Below, one piece after another: positions 8,299 through 17,008 of a stretch of 64,000 nt of DNA; within the stretch, counting starts at the first letter, position 1, and the number at the start of each line of letters is the position of its first letter. The DNA is taken from positions 124,001-188,000 of the forward strand of contig JBMNLV010000003.1 in assembly GCA_050953005.1 (NCBI GenBank). The letters are read 5' to 3'. Origin of the DNA: UBA6115 sp050953005. Lineage in GTDB: Bacteria > Bacillota > Clostridia > Christensenellales > Aristaeellaceae. Both the position numbers and the translations under genes were made by a program. A model generated the notes under the pieces. The model saw only the letters and a program-made list of their open reading frames with translations. It ran no database searches and was not told the origin of the DNA.

Positions 8299-9733
8299 GC
8301 AGGCACGCCAGTTTGGCGTAACCGCCGTTGAGAACCTCTTTATTACCGAGTATCTGCCCGCCGCGGACGGCGATAAGGTACGCGTCTACCTGTATGGCCT
8401 GTACCGAAGCCAGTTTGAGCAGGAAGGCTTTAGCGTGCCGGAAATGGCCGCTACACTGGCCATGGAGGAAGGCCAGGTGTTGTCCTGCCTGCGCTATTGG
8501 GAACGCCGCCGCCTGGTGGAGCGCGTGGGAGACCAGCCACCTCAGTACCTGTTTCACAGCCTCAACCAGCGCTTTTTGACCGGACAGGATCAGTTGTCCG
8601 TCGATGAAGGCTATGTTGCCTTTTCTGAAGCAGTCAATACACAATTGGGCAGCCGGCGCAAGCTGCGCGAAAGCGACATCGCCATGGCTTATGAGTGGGT
8701 AGAAGAAATGGGCTTGCGCCCCGAGGTGGTGCTGATGCTGCTCAACCATTTCGCGGACACGCGTGGAGCCAACTTTTCCTTTAAAAGCGCTCAGAAAACC
8801 GCTGTAATAATGCTGGAGGAAGGCATCAAAACAAGCGAGGAGGCCGAACAATTTTTCAACCATTCCAAGCACACGCATGCAGGCGCACGCGCGGTGCTGG
8901 CACAGTTCAACCTTCGCCGGCTGCCAACAGAGCCTGAACTGGCCTTGTACCGCAAATGGACAGAGCAATGGGGTTTTGATGACAAGGGTATCCTGGACGC
9001 GGTGCAGGAGACTGTGGCTGCCAATAATCCTTCTTTCTCCTACCTCAATGGCATCCTGGAACGCCTGAAGGATAAAACCAGCGCCCGGGGCAACGGGGCG
9101 GTTGCCCGGCATTTGCGCCAGGAAGGCGAAGACATCGCCCAGGTCAAGCAGGTGCTTGCCGAATTGGGCCGTCCCAGGGTCAGTCCCTTTACGGTGTTGC
9201 CGGCCTATCTGGCGCTGAGGGAGCGTTACTCATTGGAGATCATTTTGCTGGCCGCACGGTCTGTGCAAGCGCGCGGGGGCATGTTTGAAGACATCGCGCC
9301 GCGCCTGGCGGCCTGGGCCGAGCAGGGGCTGGACAGTGACAAAAAGGTGGTTGAACACCTGCGCGCGCTCAAGCAGTTTGAGCCGCTGATGCTGAAGGTT
9401 TTTGAGCACACTGGCCAGGAAGGGCGCCCCGGAGAAAGCGATCTGCTTCGCCTGAAAAACTGGCTAAATCAGGGACATAGCCAGGCCATGGTGCTGGAAG
9501 CCGCAGCACAGGCGCGCTCAGCCAAACAAAAGCTGCAATATATGGACAAGGTGCTGGCCAACTGGAAGAAACAAGGCGTCGCTACTCCGGAGGCCGCGAG
9601 AACGGAAAGCGGTAAACCCCGTTCCGGCAAGGGCAGGACACTGGCCTTCCAGGATTATGATCAAGAACAGACAGATCAGCACTTTGTCGGCATTGACCTG
9701 CTCAAGGAAGCGAGGGAAACGAATGGCCAATGA
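8282..9733 (+). CDS. DnaD-domain replication protein
   Basis: A 483-aa protein. Residues ~15-110 form a winged-helix-like N-domain (DKVRVYLYGLYRSQFEQEGFSVPEMAATLAMEEGQVLSCLRYWERRRLVERV). Two DnaD/DnaB2-type helical domains follow (~130-200 and ~215-270, the latter with YRKWTEQWGFDDKGILDAVQETVAANNPSFSYLNGILE), where the YxxxIL-like motif is part of the family signature. These proteins help load the replicative helicase. AAGGAAG stands 7 bp before ATG 8282. The next gene is a DnaI/DnaC-like loader, as in other Firmicutes, which supports the role. Confidence 0.88.
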   Translation: MFKPSEQARQFGVTAVENLFITEYLPAADGDKVRVYLYGLYRSQFEQEGFSVPEMAATLAMEEGQVLSCLRYWERRRLVERVGDQPPQYLFHSLNQRFLTGQDQLSVDEGYVAFSEAVNTQLGSRRKLRESDIAMAYEWVEEMGLRPEVVLMLLNHFADTRGANFSFKSAQKTAVIMLEEGIKTSEEAEQFFNHSKHTHAGARAVLAQFNLRRLPTEPELALYRKWTEQWGFDDKGILDAVQETVAANNPSFSYLNGILERLKDKTSARGNGAVARHLRQEGEDIAQVKQVLAELGRPRVSPFTVLPAYLALRERYSLEIILLAARSVQARGGMFEDIAPRLAAWAEQGLDSDKKVVEHLRALKQFEPLMLKVFEHTGQEGRPGESDLLRLKNWLNQGHSQAMVLEAAAQARSAKQKLQYMDKVLANWKKQGVATPEAARTESGKPRSGKGRTLAFQDYDQEQTDQHFVGIDLLKEARETNGQ

Positions 9734-10688
9734 GTTATTGAACCAAGCGCTGGAGGAATGCAGGGCGCGCAGGTTTGAAAACGAGCATATACAACAATCG
9801 CGAATGGCGCGCGCGACGCAGCTGTGCCCGGAGATCGCCCTGCTGGACGAACAGCGCAGGGAGGGTATCCTTAACGGCCTTCGCCAGGCCATTGAGGGCA
9901 TCCACCCGGAGGGCATTGAGGAGCAAACCAACGCGATCAATGAAAGAATCGTTTCCCTGCTTACCCGGCACGGTCTGGACAAGGACTATCTGGAACCCGT
10001 TTATCAATGCCGGGATTGTCAGGATACGGGTTACCTGGGTCAGGCGCCAAAAACGCTGTGTAAGTGTGTCACCCGGCGTTACCATGAGTTGCTCTCAGGC
10101 GAACAGGACACCCCGGACAGCCCAAGCTTTGAAAACTTTGACCTGAACGTTTTTCCCCGCTTCGAGCTGGACCAGCAAGGCACCACACAACAAATGCTGA
10201 TGGTCGTGCTTAAGAAACATTGTGAGCGCTTTGCCCAGGAGGTTCCTGACGGCAAGCTGACCTTGCTGCTGTACGGCCCCAGCGGACTGGGCAAAACCTA
10301 CCTGTTGCGGGCCATCGCCCGGCGAGTGCGCGCGCGCGGTATACAGGCGCTGACGCTCAACGCCAACACGCTGCTAAACCACATCCGAGAGGCCTATTTC
10401 GCCCGGGATGATCAGGTGGACCAGCCATATTACGATGTGCCGCTGCTGCTCATTGATGACCTGGGGACTGAGCCTTTGTGGGAAAACATCACGCTGGAAC
10501 AGATCTTTACCCTGCTGGAACACCGCATCCAACACGGATTGCCCACGGTCATCAGCACCAACCTGAGCCCGGACAACCTTACAGCGCGCTACACGCGCCG
10601 CATTGTCTCCCGGCTTTTGGACAAGCGCAACTCCCTGGTCCTGCAGTTTATGGGGCAGGATATCCGCCTGCATCAAACTGATCAATAA
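9723..10688 (+). CDS. DnaI/DnaC-like helicase loader ATPase
   Basis: A 321-aa AAA+ ATPase. The N-terminal half carries a probable zinc knuckle (CRDCQDTGYLGQAPKTLCKC, ~100-120). The C-terminal half has Walker A GPSGLGKT, Walker B LLLIDDLG and a sensor with VISTNLSP. The layout matches DnaI of Bacillus, which delivers DnaC/DnaB helicase to origins and restart forks. Start ATG 9723 overlaps the dnaD-like stop by 11 bp. It is the last gene of the dnaE-side run; 75 bp later comes the IS630 copy, and no terminator is seen in between. Confidence 0.9.
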   Translation: MANELLNQALEECRARRFENEHIQQSRMARATQLCPEIALLDEQRREGILNGLRQAIEGIHPEGIEEQTNAINERIVSLLTRHGLDKDYLEPVYQCRDCQDTGYLGQAPKTLCKCVTRRYHELLSGEQDTPDSPSFENFDLNVFPRFELDQQGTTQQMLMVVLKKHCERFAQEVPDGKLTLLLYGPSGLGKTYLLRAIARRVRARGIQALTLNANTLLNHIREAYFARDDQVDQPYYDVPLLLIDDLGTEPLWENITLEQIFTLLEHRIQHGLPTVISTNLSPDNLTARYTRRIVSRLLDKRNSLVLQFMGQDIRLHQTDQ

Positions 10689-10763
10689 AATACAAGCGTA
10701 TTACTGTTTTCGAGCTGGCAGGAGACAAATGTCTATGAAACGCTATTTTCTTGTTTTGTCATA

Positions 10764-11903
10764 CTACTTCCAAACGTTAATGCTTCACGGAATAGAAGAA
10801 ACCTGATATAATGAATCTGCAGTCTACAAAGAAATCAGGTGGAAGATATGGGCAGAAAAAGTCCGGTGTTTGAAGAAGCAGAGCGTTCAGAAATCCTTGC
10901 GGCTCAAAAGAAACAGCATCCTGTTCATGTTACCCGTCGGTTGCTGGCCCTGAAACTGAAAGTGGTGGATGGATTGGGCAGTGAGGAGGCCGGAAAGCTT
11001 GCGGGGATGCATAGAACGAGCGTGAATCGGATTGTCAAAAGGTACCAAGAAGAAGGCATAGAAGCCATCGTAGGCGTACGGCACCACAACGAACACCGTT
11101 ATATGAGCCGGGAAGAGGAAACAGCCTTTCTATTGCAGTTTCAGCGCCGGAGCGAAGCAGGCCAAATCATAGAAACGCGGGAAATCCATCAGGCCTATGA
11201 AAAAGCGGTTGGTCATTCAGTCACCCGGAACAAGATCTACTATCTGTTGCGTCGTCATAAATGGCGTAAGGTCATGCCTCGCAGCAGGCATGAAAAGAAA
11301 GCCAGTGAAGAAGCGATTGAAGCTTATAAAAAAAATCACCGAAAAGATAAAAATCCTGAAAAAGAGCCAGCCAAAACTTCGGGTAATGTTCCAGGACGAG
11401 GCTGGGTTTGGACGGATCAATAAGCCCAAGCGATGCTGGTGCAGGAAGGGTGTTCGCCCCAGCGTACCTTGTCACCACATCCGGGAATACAGATACTTGT
11501 ATGGCGCAGTATCGCCAGAGGATGGCGAGCTGTTCAGCCTAGTAATGCCCTATGCCAACACAGACTGTATGAATGTCTTTCTGGAGGAACTCTCGAAGGC
11601 CTATCCTGATGATTATATCTTGCTGCTATTAGACAATGCGGCCTGGCACCGCTCATCTGCCATGGTTGTACCAAGCCGCATAGAACTATTTCCGCTGCTA
11701 CCCTATACCCCCGAGCTCAACCCCATTGAGATGATTTGGGACGAAGTGCGGGAGAAAGGCTTCCGCAATGAGATTTTTAAGAACCTGGAGGCAGTGATTG
11801 ACCGTCTGTGCCTGACTGTTAAGGAGTTGGCTGAGGATGTCCAACGCGTCGCTTCCATCACCCATCGCAGGTGGTTAATTGATGCGTTATCGTTTTAGAA
11901 TAG
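10764..11903 (+). mobile_element. IS630-family insertion sequence
   Basis: A ~1140-bp element. Imperfect terminal inverted repeats are visible: the left end begins CTACTTCCAAACGTTAATGC and the reverse complement of the right end begins CTATTCTAAAACGATAACGC (17 of 24 positions match over the first 24 bp). A TA dinucleotide flanks each side (10762-10763 and 11904-11905), the target duplication expected for IS630/Tc1/mariner elements. It encodes one transposase in two frames and sits between the helicase loader gene and a small unknown gene. Confidence 0.85.
10848..11898 (+). CDS. IS630 transposase, split over two frames at an A8 run
   Basis: The N-terminal part (10848-11423) holds the helix-turn-helix region (LAGMHRTSVNRIVKRYQEEG). 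The C-terminal part, in the +1 frame, holds the complete DDE triad: D in VMFQDEAGFG, D in LLLDNAAWHRS and E in PELNPIEMIWDEVR. Family alignment in mind, the switch belongs at the A8 run 11328-11335, where EEAIEAYK passes directly to KKITEKIKILKK. The product would be ~350 aa, normal for the family. Either programmed slippage at A8 or a one-base indel explains the split. Confidence 0.82.
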
Positions 11904-12047
11904 TATCAGCAATCGTTTTCTGTTTTCGAATACAGCATTGGCAGGGATGATTTCAGATGAAAAATTGCGGTTCGCTGTTTTTCTTGAGCTTTATACCGAT
12001 GAGATCATTTTTTTCTTTATATTGCGATTCAGCCGGTGTATGGCGGT

Positions 12048-12257
12048 ATGGGGAAATCAGAAACGTTGATGGAGAGTGAGAATGAAAACCCCTCAAATGT
12101 TCTGCCGGAATTAAGCATACCTGAGTATCCCAACGATGTCTGGCTCATCGGGCAAACGCCAGACGGAAAAGGGCTCGTTGAGGTAAACGAACAGCAGGTG
12201 CTCTTCATGCAAGAGGACAATTTTACTTACATCAGCCCTGCAGAACATCTGGAATAG
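12048..12257 (+). CDS. Small acidic protein of unknown function
   Basis: About 69 aa, acidic, with no signal peptide, membrane segment or motif I recognise. The central part reads PNDVWLIGQTPDGKGLVEVNEQQVLFM, which looks like a short beta-rich fold. The start is uncertain: GTG 12036, ATG 12048 and ATG 12069 are all in frame and none has a convincing ribosome site. It lies between the IS630 copy and the convergent hemZ gene, ending 9 bp before the hemZ stop. It may be a real small gene or chance. Confidence 0.4.
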   Translation: MGKSETLMESENENPSNVLPELSIPEYPNDVWLIGQTPDGKGLVEVNEQQVLFMQEDNFTYISPAEHLE

Positions 12258-12266
12258 GTGTGTTGA

Positions 12267-13763
12267 CTATTCTTCCGGAAAATTCTCCGCGTCTGCCGGC
12301 GCGCGCACGCCCTTGCCGATCCATAAAAACAAATCACGCTTGCGGTTTAGCATCTCATCAACCCTGTTGATGTAGTGATCCACATCCTTGACATTGGGCG
12401 CCCGAAGAATACGCTTTCCATCAGCATAAACGCGCTTGGACATCGCGCCCGCGCCCATGGCCAGCACGGTAGCGCGATCCTCCATCATGTCGATATTATA
12501 TAAACACGCATGTCCCGGGATCGCATAACCGATGTTTTCCAAGTTCCCTGCCGTGTGCTTTTGCCGATAGATATAGTAAGGCTGATAACCAGCCAGAGCT
12601 GATTGTTCCCTGGCAGCGGTCACCATCCGCGCCACCGCGTCACCCTCCGGCAGCGCGTCCTTATAACGGTGCATATCGCTGGAACGCTTGACGCTGAGCG
12701 TATGTACAGTCACCCCTTCGGGGCGCAACGCCATTACGCGTGCGAGGGAGTGCTCAAACATCTCAATATTCTCCCCCGGCAGACCGGCGATCAGATCCAT
12801 GTTGATGCTTGCAAACCCCGCTTCGCGCGCTTGATAATAAGCTTCCACAACCTGGGCAGCCGTGTGACGGCGGCCAACAGCCTCCAGCGTCCGGTCATGC
12901 ATGGTTTGCGGGTTGACTGAGATACGTCCCACACCTGCATCACGCATCAAACGCAGCTTGCCCGGGGTGATGGTATCCGGACGGCCTGCTTCCACTGTTA
13001 TTTCTGAAGCTCCCTCACACAAAGGCTGGGCTGCCTCCAGCACCTGCGCCAGCATTTCCTCATCCAGCACGGTTGGCGTTCCCCCGCCCACATAGACTGA
13101 CCGCGCTGTCAGGCCATGCTGCGCCATCAGCCGCGCGGTGCCTTTGATCTCCCTGATCAGGGCATGGACATACGCCGCCAAATCTGTCCGCTTTCCGGCC
13201 ACACGGCTGATAAAGCTGCAATACCGGCAGCGGCTGACACAAAAGGGAATGCCAATATAGCAGGCAATCTGCTGTGGACCAAGCCCCGGCAGCCCTTGCT
13301 GAACCATGATGATCTCTTGCAGCAAGCTGAGTTTTTCATCGGAGATTTGGAAGGTATCCTGAAGCCAGGCGGCAGCCGCGTCCATGGACTGCCCAGCTTG
13401 CATCGCGTCCAGCAGCAGCCGGGTGGGGCGGATTCCTGTCAGCGAGCCCCAGGGAGGATACAGCCCGGTTGCCCGGCTTAACGCGCCAAACAAGGCCCGC
13501 TTGACCTGGCGTTTGTGCAACCGTCTCATGAGCAAGGCGTCACCATAAACTTCCTGCTCGTTTGAAAACTCGCTCGTCAGGCTGCCTGACAAACGCGCGC
13601 AGCAACGGCGCACGGATCCCCGGGTTTGCTGCGTGATGAGGATGTCCATTTCTCCAGGTCCCTCATCCGCTTCCAGGCGTTCCACCTGTGGAAAAAACAG
13701 ATCTACAATGTCAAACAGTTCTTTGTGAAATCCCGGCAGAGGCGATGACAGGCTAACCCTCAT
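12267..13763 (-). CDS. hemZ: Oxygen-independent coproporphyrinogen III dehydrogenase-like radical SAM protein HemZ
   Basis: A 498-aa protein. After a ~170-residue N-terminal region specific to HemZ, a radical SAM domain begins with YIGIPFCVSRCRYCSF, giving the CxxxCxxC that holds the 4Fe-4S cluster. YVGGGTPTVLDEEML and GLPGENIEMFEHSL are also typical of the HemN/HemZ group. Its location downstream of relA, dtd and an MBL-fold gene is the common Firmicutes arrangement. The ATG overlaps the TGA stop of the MBL gene (ATGA), so the pair is coupled. Whether it serves haem synthesis or another anaerobic SAM reaction is open. Confidence 0.9.
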   Translation of the reverse strand: MRVSLSSPLPGFHKELFDIVDLFFPQVERLEADEGPGEMDILITQQTRGSVRRCCARLSGSLTSEFSNEQEVYGDALLMRRLHKRQVKRALFGALSRATGLYPPWGSLTGIRPTRLLLDAMQAGQSMDAAAAWLQDTFQISDEKLSLLQEIIMVQQGLPGLGPQQIACYIGIPFCVSRCRYCSFISRVAGKRTDLAAYVHALIREIKGTARLMAQHGLTARSVYVGGGTPTVLDEEMLAQVLEAAQPLCEGASEITVEAGRPDTITPGKLRLMRDAGVGRISVNPQTMHDRTLEAVGRRHTAAQVVEAYYQAREAGFASINMDLIAGLPGENIEMFEHSLARVMALRPEGVTVHTLSVKRSSDMHRYKDALPEGDAVARMVTAAREQSALAGYQPYYIYRQKHTAGNLENIGYAIPGHACLYNIDMMEDRATVLAMGAGAMSKRVYADGKRILRAPNVKDVDHYINRVDEMLNRKRDLFLWIGKGVRAPADAENFPEE

Positions 13764-14329
13764 GAAAGAATGTCACCCGGGCCATGCCCCGGATGAATCC
13801 GACAGCCATGAAAAGTGAACAAACGCCTCAGCGATGCGCGCATTTGCTCCTCACTGCCGCCGGGCAAGTCGGTACGTCCGTAATCACCTTTGAAGAGTGT
13901 ATCACCGGTAAAGATATCTTCCCCCACCTTATAACAAACACACCCACGCGTATGACCGGGTGTATGCAACACCTCAAAACGGATACCCGCTACCTCCAGC
14001 GTCTGCCCTTCCTTTACAAAACCGCTGGCCTTCGGGCGCGGAGCGTTGTCATTGGCGACGCTGCCAAAGCTGTAATGGCTGTCCAGCAGCATCACTTGAT
14101 CCATCTCATGAATATAAATGGGCGTGTCCGCAAAAGCGTGCAGCGCGCCTGTGTGGTCAAAATGGCCATGTGTCAATAATACGGCAGCGGGGCGCCTGTC
14201 CTCCAGCGCCTTGATAATGCGCGGAGCATCCGCGCCCGGATCAATCAATACGGCATCGTCACGTTCTTCAAGGTACACGATATAGCAATTGGTTTCCAAA
14301 TCCCCGACAGGGACATTTTTGATGTGCAT
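13760..14329 (-). CDS. MBL-fold metallohydrolase (glyoxalase II-like)
   Basis: A 189-aa metallo-beta-lactamase-fold protein with the metal motif THGHFDHTG (HxHxDH), further ligands in HTPGHTRG and FTGDTLF, and HPGHGP near the end. It matches the short YqgX/YcbL-type glyoxalase II-like hydrolases. The large C-terminal helical domain of true glyoxalase II is missing, which is normal for this subgroup. Its substrate is unknown. It sits between dtd (9-bp gap) and hemZ (ATGA overlap) in the relA-side operon. Confidence 0.88.
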   Translation of the reverse strand: MHIKNVPVGDLETNCYIVYLEERDDAVLIDPGADAPRIIKALEDRRPAAVLLTHGHFDHTGALHAFADTPIYIHEMDQVMLLDSHYSFGSVANDNAPRPKASGFVKEGQTLEVAGIRFEVLHTPGHTRGCVCYKVGEDIFTGDTLFKGDYGRTDLPGGSEEQMRASLRRLFTFHGCRIHPGHGPGDILS

Positions 14330-14338
14330 ACTCTTCTC

Positions 14339-14788
14339 CTAAAACTGTTTTCGGGAGTCCAGCAGAATCGTAACCGGACCGTCATTGACCAGAGATACCT
14401 GCATGTGCGCGCGGAAAACACCCCTCTCCACCCGGATGCCATGCCCTTCGATCCGCTCACAGCATTCCTCAAACAGCGCATTGGCGCGCTGAGGCTCCTC
14501 GGCGCGGACAAAACCCGGTCGGTTCTGTCCACGGGCGTCCCCCAGCAGGGTAAACTGGCTGACCATCAAAACCTGTCCGCCCGCTTGGCTGACCGAGAGG
14601 TTCATCTTGCCCTGATCATCAGAAAAAATGCGCAGTTTGGCAATCTTATCGCCCAAGTAGCGTGCGTCCTGCCCGCTGTCGCCTGTTTCTACACCCAAGA
14701 GTACCATCAGACCCCGGTCAATCTGTCCGGCAAGCTGGTCTCCTACATGAACAGACGCGTTGCTCACGCGCTGTACCACTGCCCTCAT
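14339..14788 (-). CDS. dtd: D-aminoacyl-tRNA deacylase
   Basis: A 149-aa protein, the full family length. It begins MRAVVQRVSNASVHV and contains both active-site signatures: SQFTLLGD around residue 77 and NDGPVTILLDS near the C-terminus (the NxGPVT motif). The enzyme removes D-amino acids wrongly attached to tRNA. It follows relA by 18 bp, as in many Firmicutes, and belongs to the same operon. Confidence 0.95.
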   Translation of the reverse strand: MRAVVQRVSNASVHVGDQLAGQIDRGLMVLLGVETGDSGQDARYLGDKIAKLRIFSDDQGKMNLSVSQAGGQVLMVSQFTLLGDARGQNRPGFVRAEEPQRANALFEECCERIEGHGIRVERGVFRAHMQVSLVNDGPVTILLDSRKQF

Positions 14789-14806
14789 GGCACTTCCTTT
14801 CTGCTC

Positions 14807-16999
14807 TTACCGCGCACCGCGGTAAGCCTCCAGCACATCGGAGCGTTTTTGTAAACGGGTCAGCACCTGTCGTAACTGCTCACGGCTGGCAACCTGGACG
14901 ACCAGGTGAAGCGTGCGCAGCCCCTTTTTAACCTCCTCCTGGCTACCAGCCACTACCGGGGTACCGGCGTTGGCAATGAACATCATCACCTCGCCCAGAA
15001 TATTGGGGCTGTCATATACGATAACGCGCAAACCGGCGTTGAAGCTGCCTGCATCATCCTCAGCCCAGGAGACACTGATCAGGCGCTCCGGTTCAGCGTT
15101 GATTGCATTAATACAATCAGCCTTGTGTACCGTGACGCCGCGTCCGCGGGTAATATAGCCTGCAATTTCGTCACCCGGAACCGGGTTGCAGCACTGTCCA
15201 AAACGCACCAGCATTCCCGAACCGCCCTCCACATAGATACCATGAGTAGGTTTACCTTGGTGTTGTACCTGCTTGGGCTCGGGAATGGCGGCAACTTTTT
15301 TGGCAACCGTTTGGTCGGTCTGACGCCTCTGCTCGTCTACAAGGCGGGAAATTACATATATGGAGGGGATGCCGCCGTAACCCACCGCGCCATAAAGCGC
15401 CTCCAAATCCGGGAAGGAGTAACGCTTAAGGATGGGCTCATAGTACTCCGGCTTGGTCAGTTCTCCCAGCTTGATACCACGGCGCTTGGCCTCATGCTCA
15501 AGCATGTCACGGCCCTTTTGCACGTTTTCACCGCGGAGCTCCTTTTTAAAAAACTGACGGATCTTGGTCTTGGCCTGCTGGGTCTTGACCACATTGAGCC
15601 AATCCATGCTGGGACCTTTGGAATTAGAGGAAGTCATGACCTCTATCCGGTCGCCGGTTTGCAGTTCAGTTTGCAGCGGCACAATCTTGCCATTGACCTT
15701 GGCGCCCACGCAAGAATTGCCCACATGAGAGTGGATGCGGTAGGCAAAATCCAGCGGTGTTGCCCCGCGCTGGAGGTTGATGATATCGCCCTTGGGCGTA
15801 AAGACAAAAATATCCTCAGAGAACAGATCGGTCTTTAGCCCATCGATGAACTCCTTGCTGTCGCGCGTTTCCGCCTGCCAGTCGAGAATTTGCCTCAGCC
15901 AATACAGTTTTTTGTCCAGGCCACCGCTTGCGCGGCCTTCTTTGTAGTTCCAGTGCGCGGCGATACCGTACTCAGCCACGCGGTGCATTTCCCGGGTACG
16001 GATTTGCACTTCAAACGGCGAGGGAATACTGCGGCCGCCGATAAGGGTGGTATGCAGGGACTGATACATGTTGGGTTTGGGAGTGGAAATATAGTCCTTG
16101 AAGCGCCCGGGCATCTGTGTCCACAGGGTATGGGCAATGCCCAACACTGTATAGCACTCAGGGATGGTATCCACCACTACGCGCACCGCGATCAGATCGT
16201 AAATCTGGTCAAAGGAACGGTTCTGAATGACCATTTTGCGGTAAATGCTGTACAGATGCTTGGGCCGGCCATCAATCTCAAAATGGTGCAAGCCCATCTC
16301 GTGGATTTTTTCACTCAGCGTGTTGACAATGGTTTTGATTTGTTCTTCACGCTCAATACGTTTTTGCCCTACCTTGTTGGCGACCTCGCGATAGCCCTCC
16401 GGATCGATGTATCGCAAGGCTAAATCCTCGATTTCCGCCTTGATGGAATAGACACCCAGCCGATGGGCCAGGGGAGCGTAGATATCCAGCGTTTCCCGGG
16501 CGATGCTGACCTGCCGCTCAGGCAATTGATAAGAAAGGGTGCGCATATTGTGCAAGCGGTCGGCCAATTTGATCAAGATGACGCGAATATCCTTGCTCAT
16601 CGCCAGAATCATCTTGCGCCAGGACTCCGCCTGCTGCTCCTCACGATCCATAAAATCCAACTGGCCAAGCTTGGTAACGCCGTCTACCAGATTGCGGATC
16701 TCAGAACCAAACTCTTGTTCTATCAGGTCAAAGGTGACGCCCTCAACATCTTCCACTGTATCATGCAGCAGCGCGGCTGCGACCGAGCCCGCATCCAATT
16801 GCAGCTCCACCAGTGTGCTGGCTACATGAATGGGGTGAGAAACATAGGCTTCGCCGCTTCGCCGGGTTTGTCCGGCATGAACCTCTACCGCGAAATCGTA
16901 GGCTTTTTTGACCAATGCTAAATGATCCGCCGTGCTGTACTTGCTCAGCCGGGCAGTCATTTCTTCCAGGGTCATGCGCTCAAACGCTGTGCTGGCCAT
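14807..16999 (-). CDS. relA: Bifunctional (p)ppGpp synthetase/hydrolase, RelA/SpoT family
   Basis: A 730-aa Rel protein with the full domain order: HD hydrolase (LLHDTVEDVEGV, HD at ~79-80), synthetase (RVVVDTIPECYTVLGIAHTLW...FKDYISTPKPNMYQSLHT), TGS (VFTPKGDIINLQRGATPLDFAYRIHSHVGN) and a C-terminal ACT domain (LRVIVYDSPNILGEVMMFIANAG). Both catalytic halves look intact, so it should make and degrade the stringent-response alarmone. It lies 9 bp downstream of recJ. The apt gene often found between recJ and relA is absent. Confidence 0.97.
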   Translation of the reverse strand: MASTAFERMTLEEMTARLSKYSTADHLALVKKAYDFAVEVHAGQTRRSGEAYVSHPIHVASTLVELQLDAGSVAAALLHDTVEDVEGVTFDLIEQEFGSEIRNLVDGVTKLGQLDFMDREEQQAESWRKMILAMSKDIRVILIKLADRLHNMRTLSYQLPERQVSIARETLDIYAPLAHRLGVYSIKAEIEDLALRYIDPEGYREVANKVGQKRIEREEQIKTIVNTLSEKIHEMGLHHFEIDGRPKHLYSIYRKMVIQNRSFDQIYDLIAVRVVVDTIPECYTVLGIAHTLWTQMPGRFKDYISTPKPNMYQSLHTTLIGGRSIPSPFEVQIRTREMHRVAEYGIAAHWNYKEGRASGGLDKKLYWLRQILDWQAETRDSKEFIDGLKTDLFSEDIFVFTPKGDIINLQRGATPLDFAYRIHSHVGNSCVGAKVNGKIVPLQTELQTGDRIEVMTSSNSKGPSMDWLNVVKTQQAKTKIRQFFKKELRGENVQKGRDMLEHEAKRRGIKLGELTKPEYYEPILKRYSFPDLEALYGAVGYGGIPSIYVISRLVDEQRRQTDQTVAKKVAAIPEPKQVQHQGKPTHGIYVEGGSGMLVRFGQCCNPVPGDEIAGYITRGRGVTVHKADCINAINAEPERLISVSWAEDDAGSFNAGLRVIVYDSPNILGEVMMFIANAGTPVVAGSQEEVKKGLRTLHLVVQVASREQLRQVLTRLQKRSDVLEAYRGAR

Positions 17000-17008
17000 C
17001 GGTCTTCC

